Assembly: GCA_963920765.1 (NCBI GenBank)
Contig: OY987242.1
Span: 24,576,002 to 24,640,001 of the forward strand
Length of the DNA: 64,000 bases
Reading direction: 5' to 3'
DNA from: Ulota crispa
Taxonomy: Eukaryota; Streptophyta; Bryopsida; Orthotrichales; Orthotrichaceae
Part shown: positions 9,733-23,892 of the stretch, piece after piece
Position numbering within the stretch: position 1 is the stretch's first letter
How the letters are laid out: every line of letters starts with the position of its first letter
Translations under genes and position numbers: made by a program
Notes under the pieces: generated by a model
Seen by the model: only the letters and a program-made list of their open reading frames with translations
Databases searched by the model: none
What the model was told of the DNA's origin: nothing

Positions 9733-12700
9733 CCCACGCATCCACCACCCCCCCACGCATCCACCACCCCCTCCCACGCATCCACCACCCCCCCACGCAT
9801 CCACCACCCCCCCCACGCATCCACCACCCCCCACGCATCCACCACCCCCCCACGCATCCACCACCCCCCCATGCATCCACCACCCCCCCACGCATCCACC
9901 ACCTCCCCCCACGCATCCACCACCCCCCCACGCATCCACCACCCCCCCACGCATCCACCACCCCCCCACGCATCCACCACCCCCCCCCCACACATCCACC
10001 ACCCCCCACGCATCCACCACCCCCCACGCATCCACCACCCCCCCCCACACATCCACCACCCCCCACGCATCCACCACCCCTCCACGCATCCACCACCCCC
10101 CCACGCATCCACCACCCCCCCACGCATCCACCACCCCCCCCACGCATCCACCACCCCCCCATGCATCCACCACCCCCCCCCACGCATCCACCACCCCCCA
10201 CGCATCCACCACCCTCCCCACACATCCACCACCCCCCACGCATCCACCACCCCCCACGCATCCACCACCCCCCCCCCCCACGCATCCACCACCCCCCCCA
10301 CACATCCACCACCCCTCCACGCATCCACCACCCCCCCACGCATCCACCACCCCCCCACGCATCCACCACCCCCCCCCCACGCATCCACCACCCCCCCACG
10401 CATCCACCACCCCCCATGCATCCACCACCCCTCCCATGCATCCACCACCCCTCACGCATCCACCACCCCCCCCCACGCATCCACCACCCCCCCACGCATC
10501 CACCACCCCCCCATGCATCCACCACCCCCCCACGCATCCACCACCCCTCACGCATCCACCACCCCCCCCACGCATCCACCACCCCCCCATGCATCCACCA
10601 CCCCCCCACGCATCCACCACCCCCCACGCATCCACCACCCCCCCCACACATCCACCACCCCCCACGCATCCACCACCCCCCACGCATCCACCACCCCCCC
10701 CCCCACGCATCCACCACCCCCCCCACACATCCACCACCCCTCCACGCATCCACCACCCCCCCACGCATCCACCACCCCCCCACGCATCCACCACCCCCCC
10801 CCACGCATCCACCACCCCCCCACGCATCCACCACCCCCCCACGCATCCACCACCCCCCCCACGCATCCACCACCCCCCCATGCATCCACCACCCCCCCCA
10901 TGCATCCACCACCCCCCCCACACATCCACCACCCCCCACGCATCCACCACCCCTCCACGCATCCACCACCCCCCCACGCATCCACCACCCCCCCACGCAT
11001 CCACCACCCCCCCCACGCATCCACCACCCCCCCATGCATCCACCACCCCCCCCACGCATCCACCACCCCCCACGCATCCACCACCCCCCCCACACATCCA
11101 CCACCCCCCACGCATCCACCACCCCCCACGCATCCACCACCCCCCCCACGCATCCACCACCCCCCCCCACACATCCACCACCCCTCCACGCATCCACCAC
11201 CCCCCCACGCATCCACCACCCCCCCACGCATCCACCACCCCCCCCCACGCATCCACCACCCCCCCACGCATCCACCACCCCCCATGCATCCACCACCCCT
11301 CCCATGCATCCACCACCCCTCACGCATCCACCACCCCTCACGCATCCACCACCCCCCCCACGCATCCACCACCCCCCCATGCATCCACCACCCCCCCACG
11401 CATCCACCACCCCCCACGCATCCACCACCCCCCCACACATCCACCACCCCCCACGCATCCACCACCCCCCACGCATCCACCACCCCCCTCCACGCATCCA
11501 CCACCCCCCCCCCACGCATCCACCACCCCCCCACGCATCCACCACCCCCCCACGCATCCACCACCCCCCCCACGCATCCACCACCCCCCCATGCATCCAC
11601 CACCCCCCCCATGCATCCACCACCCCCCCCACACATCCACCACCCCCCACGCATCCACCACCCCTCCACGCATCCACCACCCCCCCACGCATCCACCACC
11701 CCTCCACGCATCCACCACCCCCCACGCATCCACCACCCCCCCACGCATCCACCACCCCCCCCACGCATCCACCCCCCCCACGCATCCACCACCCCCCCAT
11801 GCANNNNNNNNNNNNNNNNNNNNNNNNNNNNNNNNNNNNNNNNNNNNNNNNNNNNNNNNNNNNNNNNNNNNNNNNNNNNNNNNNNNNNNNNNNNNNNNNN
11901 NNNNNNNNNNNNNNNNNNNNNNNNNNNNNNNNNNNNNNNNNNNNNNNNNNNNNNNNNNNNNNNNNNNNNNNNNNNNNNNNNNNNNNNNNNNNNNNNNNNN
12001 NNNCACGCATCCACCACCCCCCCCACGCATCCACCACCCCCCCACGCATCCACCACCCCCCCACGCATCCACCACCCCCCACGCATCCACCACCCCCCCA
12101 CGCATCCACCACCCCCCCACGCATCCACCACCCCCCCATGCATCCACACCCCCCCCACGCATCCACCACCCCCCACGCATCCACCACCCCCCCCACACAT
12201 CCACCACCCCCCCACGCATCCACCACCCCCTACGCATCCACCACCCCTCCATGCATCCACCACCCCTCACGCATCCACCACCCCCCCCCACGCATCCACC
12301 ACCCCCCACGCATCCACCACCCCCCCACGCATCCACCACCCCCCCACGCATCCACCACCCCCCCACGCATCCACCACCCCCCCCCACGCATCCACCACCC
12401 CCCCACGCATCCACCACCCCCCCCACGCATCCACCACCCCCCCCCACACATCCACCACCCCCCCACGCATCCACCACCCCCCCCCACGCATCCACCACCC
12501 CCCCATGCATCCACCACCCCCTCCACGCATCCACCACCCCCCCCCACGCATCCACCACCCCCCACGCATCCACCACCCCCCCACGCATCCACCACCCCCC
12601 CCCCCACACATCCACCACCCCCCCATGCATCCACCACCCCCCCACGCATCCACCACCCCCCCCCACACATCCACCACCCCCCACGCATCCACCACCCCTC

Positions 12701-15513
12701 CACGCATCCACCACCCTCTCACGCATCCACCACCCCCCCACGCATCCACCACCCCCCCCACGCATCCACCACCCCCCCATGCATCCACCACCCCTCCACG
12801 CATCCACCACCCCCCCCACGCATCCACCACCCCCCCATGCATCCACCACCCCCCCCACGCATCCACCACCCCCCACGCATCCACCACCCCCCCCCACACA
12901 TCCACCACCTCCCACGCATCCACCACCCTCCACGCATCCACCACCCCCCCCTCCACGCATCCACCACCCCCCCCACACATCCACCACCCTTCCACGCATC
13001 CACCACCCCCCCACGCATCCACCACCCCCCCCCCACGCATCCACCACCCCCCCACGCATCCACCACCCCCCCCACGCATCCACCACCCCCCCACGCATCC
13101 ACCACCCCCCACGCATCCACCACCCCCCCCACGCATCCACCACCCCCCCATGCATCCACCACCCCCCCCACGCATCCACCACCCCCCACGCATCCACCAC
13201 CCCCCCCACACATCCACCACCCCCCACGCATCCACCACCCCCCACGCATCCACCACCCCCCCCACGCATCCACCACCCCTCCATGCATCCACCACCCCCC
13301 CACGCATCCACCACCCCCCCACGCATCCACCACCCCCCCCCCACGCATCCACCACCCCCCCCATGCATCCACCACCCCCCCCACGCATCCACCACCCCCC
13401 CCCACACATCCACCACCCCCCACGCATCCACCACCCCTCCATGCATCCACCACCCCCCCACGCATCCACCACCCCCCCTCCACGCATCCACCCCCCCCAC
13501 ACATCCACCACCCCCCACGCATCCACCACCCCTCCACGCATCCACCACCCTCCCACGCATCCACCACCCCCCCCACGCATCCACCCCCCCCCACGCATCC
13601 ACCACCCCCCCATGCATCCACCACCCCCCATGCATCCACCACCCCCCCCCATGCATCCACCACCCCTCACGCATCCACCACCCCCCCCCCACGCATCCAC
13701 CACCCCCCCACGCATCCACCACCCCCCCCCCACGCATCCACCACCCCCCCACGCATCCACCACCCCCCCCCCACGCATCCACCACCCCCCCACGCATCCA
13801 CCACCCCCCCATGCATCCACCACCCCCCCCACGCATCCACCACCCCCCCATGCATCCACCACCCCCCCCACGCATCCACCACCCCCCCCACACATCCACC
13901 ACCCCCCCACGCATCCACCACCCCTCCACGCATCCACCACCCCCCCACGCATCCACCACCCCTCCCACGCATCCACCCCCCCCCCACGCATCCACCACCC
14001 CCCCATGCATCCACCACCCCCCCCCACGCATCCACCACCCTCCCACGCATCCACCACCCCCCATGCATCCACCACCCCCCCCATGCATCCACCACCCCTC
14101 ACGCATCCACCACCCCCCCCCACGCATCCACCACCCCCCCACGCATCCACCACCCCCCACGCATCACCACCCCCCCACGCATCCACCACCCCCCACGCAT
14201 CACCACCCCCCCCACGCATCCACCACCCCCCCATGCATCCACCACCCCCCCCACGCATCCACCACCCCCCACGCATCCACCACCCCCCCCACACATCCAC
14301 CACCCCCCACGCATCCACCACCCCCCACGCATCCACCACCCCCCCCCACGCATCCACCACCCCCCCCACACATCCACCACCCCTCCACGCATCCACCACC
14401 CCCCCACGCATCCACCACCCCCCCCACGCATCCACCACCCCCCCCACGCATCCACCACCCCCCCACACATCCACCACCCCCCACGCATCCACCACCCCTC
14501 CACGCATCCACCACCCCCCCACGCATCCACCACCCCCCCCACGCATCCACCCCCTCCCCACGCATCCACCACCCCCCCATGCATCCACCACCCCCCATGC
14601 ATCCACCACCCCCCCCATGCATCCACCACCCCTCACGCATCCACCACCCCCCCCCACGCATCCACCACCCCCCACGCATCCACCACCCCCCCACGCATCC
14701 ACCACCCCCCCCCACGCATCCACCACCCCCCCACGCATCCACCACCCCCCCCACGCATCCACCACCCCCCCCCACGCATCCACCACCCCCCCATGCATCC
14801 ACCACCCCCCCCACGCATCCACCACCCCCCCCCACACATCCACCACCCCCCACGCATCCACCACCCCCCCACGCATCCACCCCCCCCACGCATCCACCAC
14901 CCCCCCATGCATCCACCACCCCCCCCCACGCATCCACCACCCTCCCACGCATCCACCACCCCCCATGCATCCACCACCCCCCCCATGCATCCACCACCCC
15001 TCACGCATCCACCACCCCCCCCACGCATCCACCACCCCCCCACGCATCCACCACCCCCCCACGCATCCACCACCCCCCCCCACGCATCCACCCCCCCCAT
15101 GCATCCACCACCCCCCCCATGCATCCACCACCCCCCCCCACGCATCCACCACCCCCCCATGCATCCACCACCCCCCCCCACGCATCCACCACCCCTCACG
15201 CATCCACCACCCCCCCCCCCACGCATCCACCACCCCCCCCACGCATCCACCACCCCCCACGCATCCACCACCCCCCCCACGCATCCACCACCCCCCACGC
15301 ATCCACCACCCCCCACGCATCCACCACCCCCCCCACGCATCCACCACCCCCCCACGCATCCACCACCCCTCCACGCATCCACCACCCCCCCACGCATCCA
15401 CCACCCCCCCACGCATCCACCACCCCCCCACGCATCCACCACCCCCCCACGCATCCACCACCCCCCCACGCATCCACCACCTCCCCACGCATCCACCACC
15501 CCCCACGCATTCA
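9733..15513. repeat. GC-rich minisatellite array, unit about 20-23 bp
   Basis: The unit is CACGCATCCACCACCCCCC with a C run that varies from about 5 to 12. The array covers about 5.6 kb of known sequence, roughly 250 or more units, plus a gap. Frequent unit variants change CACGCAT to CATGCAT or CACACAT, and some insert T in the C run. The unit contains no stop on either strand in any frame, so very long apparent reading frames (rich in HHPP, GGCVGG and the like) cross it on both strands; these are not genes. The G-rich strand has G runs about every 20 bp. Flanks are ordinary AT-rich DNA. Confidence 0.97.
11804..12003. other. Assembly gap of exactly 200 N inside the satellite
   Basis: An exact round-number run of N, so the true array length is unknown. 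Confidence 0.99.
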
Positions 15514-15530
15514 CATTATAAAAACATGTG

Positions 15531-16043
15531 CCTAATGGAATACCTTATTTTTGGACTTTTTTTTTAATGATGCTAAGAAGATGTTCAAACTAAAGACCAC
15601 TATGGAAATAGAAGTGTTTGATCAACTAATGTTTTGATTGCTAAAACATCTTTTGAAATGCAACTTGATAATTTGATGGTTACCACAAACATTAACTTTG
15701 CATCTAGTACATGAACTCCACATTTTTCTATGATATTTTGAGTTTATAAAAAAAATTTAAATTTCTTGTCTTTTCAAGCATTGAGTAATGAAAAATTCTT
15801 GAAAAGAAAAAATTAAAACAAAAGTGCATAAATACAAAATATTATAGAAAAAATGTGGAGTTCATGTACTAGATGAAATGCTCATATTTGTGGTATCCAT
15901 CAAATTATCAAGTTGCATGTCAAACAATGTTTTTGGCAATCATGACATTAATTGATCAAACACTTCTATTTTCATGATTGTCTTTAATTTAAACATCCTC
16001 TTGGCATCATTTTTAGAGAAAGTTCAAAAAGGTCTTCCATTGG
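15531..16043. mobile_element. Foldback element directly after the satellite
   Basis: The left arm (GATGCTAAGAAGATGTTCAA onward) and the right arm (ending AACATCCTCTTGGCATCAT) are imperfect inverted repeats of about 200 bp around an AT-rich loop near 15735-15840. The outermost boundaries are approximate. The stretch 16044-16544 shows nothing recognisable. Confidence 0.7.
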
Positions 16044-16544
16044 TGTTGCAAACCTCCCTTAGTTCATTACATAAATCACCAAAGCATATTTAATAAACTA
16101 TGTCAATATAAAGAGCTCAACCACTTGACCTTAGAGAGATATTAATTCACAAAAAAAAAACCTCCCTATCCTCTAAGCCCCATCTTATAGTCTCAAAGAG
16201 TATTAGTTCTTTAATTAAATAAGATTTTTCTTAATTTTTTTTTAAAATTTCATTTATATCACTTTTGCACTTTCACTTTTGTACTCAACTATGTTTTTAA
16301 GTGTACGTCAAACTAAAAAGGATTCATCAAACCAACACACACTATTTTTTAAAATTTAAGGGTAGATGCAAATAAAGATGAATGTGTTGTAAAACATATA
16401 CTCCGTATATATTTTTCAAATCTCAACCCTTCAAAAAAGGCTAATGAGTAAAACTTGATTTCCTTTTTATTGAAAATTTCCTCTACAAATAAAATTCTTT
16501 TGTTCATAATAATTAGTATGTCTCAAAATAGATTCAACTATATT

Positions 16545-17483
16545 TTAATCCCAAAAGGCTTTTGACTACGTTAGCACCAAAACTGCTCCAAAACTGCCAT
16601 TTCTAGTACAAGTACCAAATTGTATCTAATAAAAATATATTTTGGACATATCCAACTATAACATCATTTAGTACACTAGTATCTAAAGATCCTAAAAAAA
16701 TTAGAAATTTCAGCCAAGATAATTGAGTTTGAATTGACAAAAAGCCATTTTTTGTCCTTACAAAAATCCGAGTAGTTGCACTTCACAAGGTCAAATTTGT
16801 AAGAAAAAAAAAATCAAGATGGTTGTAGTTTTTTGGATTCATTCCTCAAGGCAAGTTACGTATACACTTAAAAACATTCAAATCATTTGGAATTGTACAA
16901 CACATGGGAAAGTAATAGTAAGTAAAAAGAAGAAGAGAATGAATCAATACAGTAATTTTTTTAGAATATAATTAAGAGAAACTAAAATTCCAATTCCAAT
17001 GGTTATAATGTTGTAATAAACAATCTACATCTTTTGGCTTTTTTTTACATTTTGAAATATTGAAAATTGAGTAAAACATAGGACTTCAAAGTTTACTTTA
17101 GAGTAGAGAATCCATCACAGACCACAAACACAATCTCCTCATAACTTTCATTGCATTAATCAAAATGGAATGTTTCAAAGCTTCCCAAGTATACATAAAT
17201 CTAAAGAACAAGTATCAGTTTTTGTTTTCTTTTTTAAATACAAAGTTTGAAAAAGTTTTTTGAGTTGTCCGGGCTTCCTGACAAACAAAGAATACAACAT
17301 ATCATGCAATAACATTTGAACCATGAGATCAAAAGTTATGAAATTTGTTGGATCACAAAACTACTCCTTGAGAAAATCATGTGTGAAAGTTTCAGAGAAT
17401 AAAAAATCAAACATCCATTTATAGTGTGGTGCCCAAAATCGTTATGTTACCAAAAAAACATTGTTTGGGCCTTTAGGGATTAA
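16545..17483. mobile_element. TTAA-flanked element of the TTAACCCCTAAAGGACC family, about 940 bp
   Basis: The ends are TTAATCCCAAAAGGC and GCCTTTAGGGATTAA. The interior (for example around TTGAAAATTGAGTAAAACA and CTTCCCAAGTATA) matches 30650-31579 and, inverted, 21724-22715. No transposase is seen. The stretch 17484-18584 shows nothing recognisable. Confidence 0.75.
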
Positions 17484-18584
17484 CATTTCTTTACAGCACT
17501 AATTTTATCATTCGAACGACATATAAAAAAAATATATGTGTAAAATGTAATCAGTAGAAACTAATTTGAATCTGAATGTGGTTAGGTTTGATGTGTGCAA
17601 AGCATGTTAAATTATTGAACAATTACTTCGAAAGTAAAAAAATGAATAGAATTTCTTCTATCAGAATAAGGATTCTAATAAAGAAATTAATCAAAGTTGA
17701 TCATGTGCAAATTCCCCAAAATCATTCAAGCTTTCATATGTCTTTCAGATTTAACCTTTCAATTAAATAGAAGTTTTTTTCGCTAGTTGAATGTCTTCTT
17801 CTTACCAACATTAAGATACAACTTCATGATAACCAAATTGTTGCTTCCTTCAATTAAACCCCTTAAGGAGCCCACTTTGGGCTTTTGGGATATTTGGGCA
17901 AGCATTTCTCAAGTAAATACAAAAGATAAGAGTGTCAAAATAAGGGTGTATGTTCTCATATTGAAAAGCTTGATACCTCTTAAAAAAACTTAGAATTGAA
18001 TAAATTTTTAGTGAAATACAGTCCAAACGTGATTTGGATGTGAGTACGGGCATCCTCAAAAAATTTGAGAAACAAAGGGATGAGGAAGGGTGTTGCCTAA
18101 GTAGTGTTTAGAAGCACTTTACAATGGCTTGGTCCATGGGCAAAATTTTCAATCAACTCTCTTTGAGTATATAATAACTTCTATATTACTTTCTATTTTT
18201 TTTAAAAAAACTTTGGCAAGTACCCCATATGATGTTCTAGGTATACACCATAGATTTTGTAATTGAGATTTTTTATCTATAAGAATCTCTTTGGTGAAGT
18301 TTTCTTAGTGTAATGACAATTTGAACAAAGCAATTCCCACTTCCAATTTTTGTCCATTTTGCTTTAAGCGTTGGATGATTATGGAATTTCTGAGGCATGT
18401 AGCCAACTTCATGCTCTACAAGAAATTCAAATTGCAAAAGAAGTTCATAAAACAAAAGATATCATTTTGAATGACCAAAAAACAAATCAACACCTCAAAG
18501 AAGCTTCAAAAAAAGCTTTGACCCTACTTTGAGTGTTAGAATCTATTGAAGTATGCCCTCACAAAGTTTGAATTTTTGAGAGGA

Positions 18585-19527
18585 TGTACAGTGGCCTCCA
18601 ACAAAGAGTGTTTGCCCTTCATTTGTCATGCAAAGGTCATGTCATATTATGACATGAAGTTGAGGTCAATTTGCCTTTTTTTTTCTTGCTTTTTTTATAT
18701 TTCATTCTTATCCCCAATCCCAACCAAGCATACCAATATTCAACCGCACAAGATCAAAATCCAAACTTTGATAAATAAGTTTGTGTCACAAATTATGGTT
18801 TTACATGGTTTGACAAGAAAAATGATTGAAAAACATTGATGATGAATTTTGGAGATTTGATTACATGGGCATACAGGTAACATCCATACGCACATCCATA
18901 TGCAAATCTTCCATGCTAAAAAAACCCCCTTAAGTAAAACAAAGTTGATCTTTGAAAGGTTTAGTGTGACCCGTGAAATGTCCAAATGTTGTAAAATAGA
19001 TATTTTCTTATGATTATCAAATTTTGTTATATGATTCATACATTGTGACCAAGTATGTAACTTTGAACATGTTGTGTTTTTTTATAAAAAGGTAACTAAA
19101 AATGAAAAAGACCTATTTTACAAAATTTGGACATATCACAAGTCACACTAAACTTTTCAAAAATCAACTCTATTTTACTTAAGGGGTTTTTTTTAGCATG
19201 AAAGATTTGCATATGAATGTGCATATGGATGCTACCTATATGCCCATGCAATCAAATCTCCAAAATTCATCATCAATGTTTTTCAATCATTTTCTTATCT
19301 GACCATGTAAAACCTTAATTTGTGACACAAAAGTATTTATCAAAATTTGGATTTTGATCTTGTGGGGTTGAATTTTGGTATGCTTGGTTGGGATTGGGGG
19401 TAAGAATGAAATATAAAAAAAAAGCAAGAAAAAAAATGGCCAATGAACCTGGATTTTTTATCATAACATGCTATGTCCTGTAACTAGTGGAATGGGAGGC
19501 AACATACTTTGTTGGAGGCCACTGTAC
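18585..19527. mobile_element. GTACAGT foldback element, copy 1 (943 bp)
   Basis: It starts GTACAGTGGCCTCCAACAAA and ends with the inverted form, GGAGGCCACTGTAC. The arms are about 400 bp with modest divergence. A motif AAAATAGATATTTT lies at the loop edge and is shared with the other two copies. It has no coding capacity. Confidence 0.85.
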
Positions 19528-20639
19528 AGAAGCAAGTGACAAATTAGATCTGATTGTTAGACTACTGAAAAAAAATTCAAATTTTGATTTACTAATCATT
19601 TTGTTGAGAGGTCAATTTTGAGCCATTTGACCATGTAAACACGAAAGAAGTTTAGGGGTTGAATAATCAGCACGAAAACTTGGATTAGAGTTTTGTTCTT
19701 GCTAGTTGTTTGTAACTAAGTTGGACTTCTCATAGCCTAGAAGTTTATGGGTTGGTACAATTCCTTTGAAAGTAAGAAAATTTAAAGGTATTTGTTGTAT
19801 CAGAATAAGAATTCTAACAAAGAGATCAATCAATGTTGATCTTGTGCATACTCCCAAAAATCATTGAGGGTATGTTATTTCTTCACCTTCTTGAGTATAT
19901 TACCACACCCTACTAGGGTGATTGCAAAAATGACCTATACTACATTCTGTCCCCCCACCTTGTGCGGCTTGTTTTTTGCTTATAACTTTTGCAAAAGAAG
20001 TCATATTGACTTGTCTTTTTAAAGTAACGTGAACATAAAAATTATTGATGTTCCGTGATTTTTTGGTGTTTTTTTTAATTATTTTGCTATTTTTAAGCAG
20101 CCCCCAAATGGGTGTCTACCTTGGCCATTTTGGGGGTTTTTAATACTATTTTGGGTCCAAAAAAGCTTTTCTAGGGCTATAAATCAAGGATGTTGTTTGT
20201 GGAGCATGCTTACACGCATTTGTACAAGGGTTTTGCAAAATCATAAATTCCATGGCATCTACATTGTCTCAAAGTGGGCATCCTATCTCCCTTCATTGGC
20301 AAAATACAAAGAAATTCCTTAGCAAAGCAATTGTACCAAGTAAATGTGTTTAATGGGTTCTCAAATGGACAATTTTTATTTTTTGAATTATTTACTATTT
20401 TCTAAAAAGCAAGAAAGAAATTGGCTTTTTAAGGTGATTTTGTTTTGTGCATAACTTTTAGAATAAAAATTTTCTAGGTCTAGATTTTCAAGAGTATGCT
20501 ATTTTAAGTGCTTTACAAATTTTCTGTGTTTTGTTTTATTTTTTAAAAAATTATTCCAAAAGCTTGGTAGTACTATTAGTACTACCAGTACTAAGGGTGT
20601 TTGAGACAAAACAGAGAGGTCATTCTTGCAACTACCCAC

Positions 20640-20962
20640 TATTTATGGTCAATATTTACAATATCAAAATAGGTGTGGACCATGAGAAAACATCACTGAT
20701 TTGAAAATACAACTTGACATAGGAAACGCAACTATATTTTTACATTTTGGTTCTTAATTCCGCTCACAATATCAATTTAAAAACATATAGATTAAACTAA
20801 AAGAAATTTTGTTTTTTTACTTGATATTATGAGTGGGATTTGAAGCTAAAAAATAAAACTCAAATTGCAACTTCTATGTCAAGTTGTATTTTCAAATTAG
20901 TGATGTTTTTCTTGTGGTTCACACCTATTTTAATGTTGTAAATATTGACCACATATAATAGG
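20640..20962. mobile_element. Small foldback element
   Basis: The left arm TGGTCAATATTTACAA and the right arm TTGTAAATATTGACCA are inverted complements. Further internal matches (ATACAACTTGACATAG against CTATGTCAAGTTGTAT) give arms of about 110 bp. The surrounding DNA, 19528-20639 and 20963-21723, shows no gene. Confidence 0.8.
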
Positions 20963-21723
20963 ATGTGATAGAATAGTCAAGAAGGGGTGGTACATGTATC
21001 AATTTCCTTGAGGTATATACAACACAAATTTAATTATTCACATTCCAATCAACTCTTTATTCAATAAATCAAATACAGGTGTGTTCACACCTGGTGTTAG
21101 GAGGGTTAATAGCAATATGAATGCAATCTAAGGGTTTGTTCAAATGCATTTAATTATCCTTTGCTATTACCGCTCTTCACACCAAGTGTGAATATGCCCT
21201 AAGTATGATAAATGCAAGTGTTGGATTACTCAAGCTTTATTTCAAAAACTTTCCTTGGTAATTGTTGAGTTTTTACAGCTTGTCCAATTTGATTCTTAAG
21301 AAATTTTGAGTTCTTTTCCTTTTACAACTCTTACTTGTGGACCTCTAATATTGTCCTATAAGTTTGAGGGATTATCTCAAGTCAAATCTAATATACCCGT
21401 TAGTCTCCCATTACCTAAGAAGACTCATCACAAATACATAATTACAAAAAAATTACACTGTTCAGTTTATATACCATGAGCTAGTATGCCCTCCTATATC
21501 ATTTTGACATTCTAATATTTGTAAGAGAAACCTAAAGAGTTCATTGCAAACAACATGGAACTACAAATATCCAACACAAAAAGCAACATCAATAAAATTG
21601 TAAGTTTACTAGCAAATAAAAAAAAAAAAAACTCAACCTCAATGAACATGGATTGACTAAGTTGTCATCAAGTTAATCATAATGAAAGAGAGTTAATGAT
21701 GTTAAGAGAAAGAGAACAATACT

Positions 21724-21923
21724 TTAACCCCTAAAGGACCAAGTTCCCTTTTTTAGCAACATAGCAATTTTGGGCTGGTACTTACGTTTGGAGATTTTCA
21801 TATTTTAGGTTGAATTGTTAATAAAATGTGGGAATGAGGTTTATCTTTCATATGCACTAAATTTCATGACATTTTGAAAGTTTGAATAAGAAGACATGGC
21901 CGTATGTATAAATATAAATATAA

Positions 21924-21994
<71 letters not shown>

Positions 21995-22715
21995 TCGGCG
22001 AGCAGCTTGGGCAAATTTTTAAAAATCACTTTTTCAAAACAATTTTTTAAAATTGGTTACTGAGATTTTTGTGAATGTAGAATGCTTTGAATCATTTTGT
22101 TCTAAATAATGAGATGAAAGTTGTAAGGAGTTGTTTTATGAGGACAGTTATGGATTCTCTACTCTAATTTAGCTTTGAAGTCCTTTATTTTACTCAATTT
22201 TCATTATTTTGGAAGAAAAACAAAGCCAAATGATGTAAATTGTTTATTACATCATTACAACCATTGGGATTGGCACTTTTGATTTCCATTTAATGAAATT
22301 CTCGCAATTTGGTGTTTTGAATTATTCTCTACTTCTTTTCACTTACTACTTTTTTCCCATATGTTGTATAATTCCAAATGATTTGAAACCTTTTTGACAC
22401 GTACCCTACTTAGGTGGAATAAGCAATCTAGAGAAGCACCACCTGCATGGCCTTTTTTCCTTAAGAATTTCACCTTCTGAAGGGTAGCTGCCTGGATTTT
22501 CACAAGACGTTTTTGAATATTCAAACTGTATTTTCCAATCCAAGCAGTGGAAAATTGCTGAATTTTTTCCCAAATCTTCTCAAAATATCCTTCTACAAGA
22601 TCCTATGGCTACATATGCAAAAAGTTGATTTTGCTTTCAAATTTGGTTGATGCTCTAATATTGGAAGTTTTGAATAGTTTTTGGCAAAAACATTGTTTGG
22701 TCCTTTAGGGGTTAA
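21724..22715. mobile_element. TTAA-flanked element with an internal TA microsatellite
   Basis: The ends are TTAACCCCTAAAGGACCAA and TTTGGTCCTTTAGGGGTTAA, perfect inverted complements with TTAA on each side. The interior is the reverse orientation of the 16545-17483 and 30650-31579 copies. It contains a (TA)n tract at about 21929-21991. Confidence 0.85.
21929..21991. repeat. (TA)n microsatellite, about 63 bp
   Basis: Uninterrupted TA dinucleotides inside a TTAA-flanked element. Confidence 0.97.
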
Positions 22716-22965
22716 CATCAAGCTATTAAATATTTTGTATATTGATATATATCTACTTAAATTTTTACATGTTCCTATGATTGGTTGATATATCCTTTTA
22801 AATTACCTATTTTGTATAATTTTCCTTTCGTAACCACAATTTTTCATTTCTTAAAACGCAGTAGGGAAAAAAGAAGTTAACACGCCAAAAGAGCTGAACT
22901 TACTGTAACACACAAGAATAGAAAAATCATTGACAATGAAGCATTCCCACTTTGGCCTTAACGGC

Positions 22966-23187
22966 TTAACCCCTAAATGGCCCAAAAGCCCTTTGCAATT
23001 GTATGTATGGTCGTATGTACAGACATGTTTGAGCTGCTTTGAGGGCTAGTTTTCCAATTTTTTTATGCACCTACCTTCATACAACCCTTCAATATGTATG
23101 ATTGTAACACTTAATTTCCATCTGATTCAAACTTTTGAATATTGACTGCGACCATATTCCAGAGTCCAAGGGCCCTCCAGGGGTTAA
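22966..23187. mobile_element. Short TTAA-flanked MITE, 222 bp
   Basis: The ends are TTAACCCCTAAATGGCCC and GGGCCCTCCAGGGGTTAA. It lies just upstream of the promoter of the GMPPA-like gene. Confidence 0.7.
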
Positions 23188-23250
23188 ACCTTAAACCCTA
23201 GACCCTAGTCTTCCCCTGCTCTCAATCTGTCCTCTTGCACACGACGTCGC

Positions 23251-23330
23251 AAGTTTAGGGTTTGGAAATCTCGAGTATTTGAGTTTAGGGTTTGGAAATC
23301 TGGAGTAACTTATTTGAGTTTAGGGTTTCA
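23251..23330 (+). promoter_or_regulatory. Cluster of three telo-box motifs upstream of the GMPPA-like gene
   Basis: Three copies of GTTTAGGGTTT occur, the first two inside a repeated 30-bp unit (GAGTTTAGGGTTTGGAAATC). TAGGGTTT/AAACCCTA telo-boxes are common in plant promoters and leaders of translation and growth genes. The 23331-23892 stretch that follows is GC-richer and is probably leader. Confidence 0.6.
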
Positions 23331-23892
23331 GAATGCGGAGCTGGCTTTCATCGAAGTCACGCACAATCGAGTCGTCGTAGTCGTGTGATTTGTACTCCCG
23401 TTTTCGTACGCCCTCGCTGCAAAACGAGCGACGATGGACACCACGTCGTCGGAGCACCATCACAACAGGAAGAGAAGAAAAAGAAGACGCAAGCAATCTG
23501 ACTCTGTTGCGTCTTCTGTCTCGTTGATTGCGTTTTTCGAACGCTGTTGCGAATCGGTGAATTGAGGGAATGGCGAAGTGCGGCATCGATTGAGTCCTTT
23601 GAAGGTCTAATTCGTCTCGTATATTGCTTGAGATCTGTGTTTCGATATTCCTCGAGGCGCAATCTGACTCTGATTGGAGTTTTAGAGCCGCGGTCGAAGC
23701 CGATCTGTGGAAGTCAGCGAGAGTTTGCTTTGTTCTTCTTCTTTTTTTGTGTTTTTTTTTGATGGCGCATCTCTGGCATTGGACATAATTGCGTTGTTGT
23801 ATAGTGTTCGACACTTGTGCTTTCGCGAGCGTCGGTGCAAGGGATTCACTGGTGCTGCATTCGATCGCTTACAGGAAAAAGAAGTTGAGACG

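Noticed and set aside
9733-15513. CRISPR-like regular repeats
   Set aside because: The units are directly adjacent without unique spacers, and the context is a eukaryotic nuclear genome.
9372-15567. Very long open reading frames on both strands (up to about 2,000 codons) rich in HHPP/THPPPP or GGGCVGG
   Set aside because: They come from a minisatellite unit with no stop codon in any frame and cross a 200-N gap; there is no non-repetitive coding sequence.
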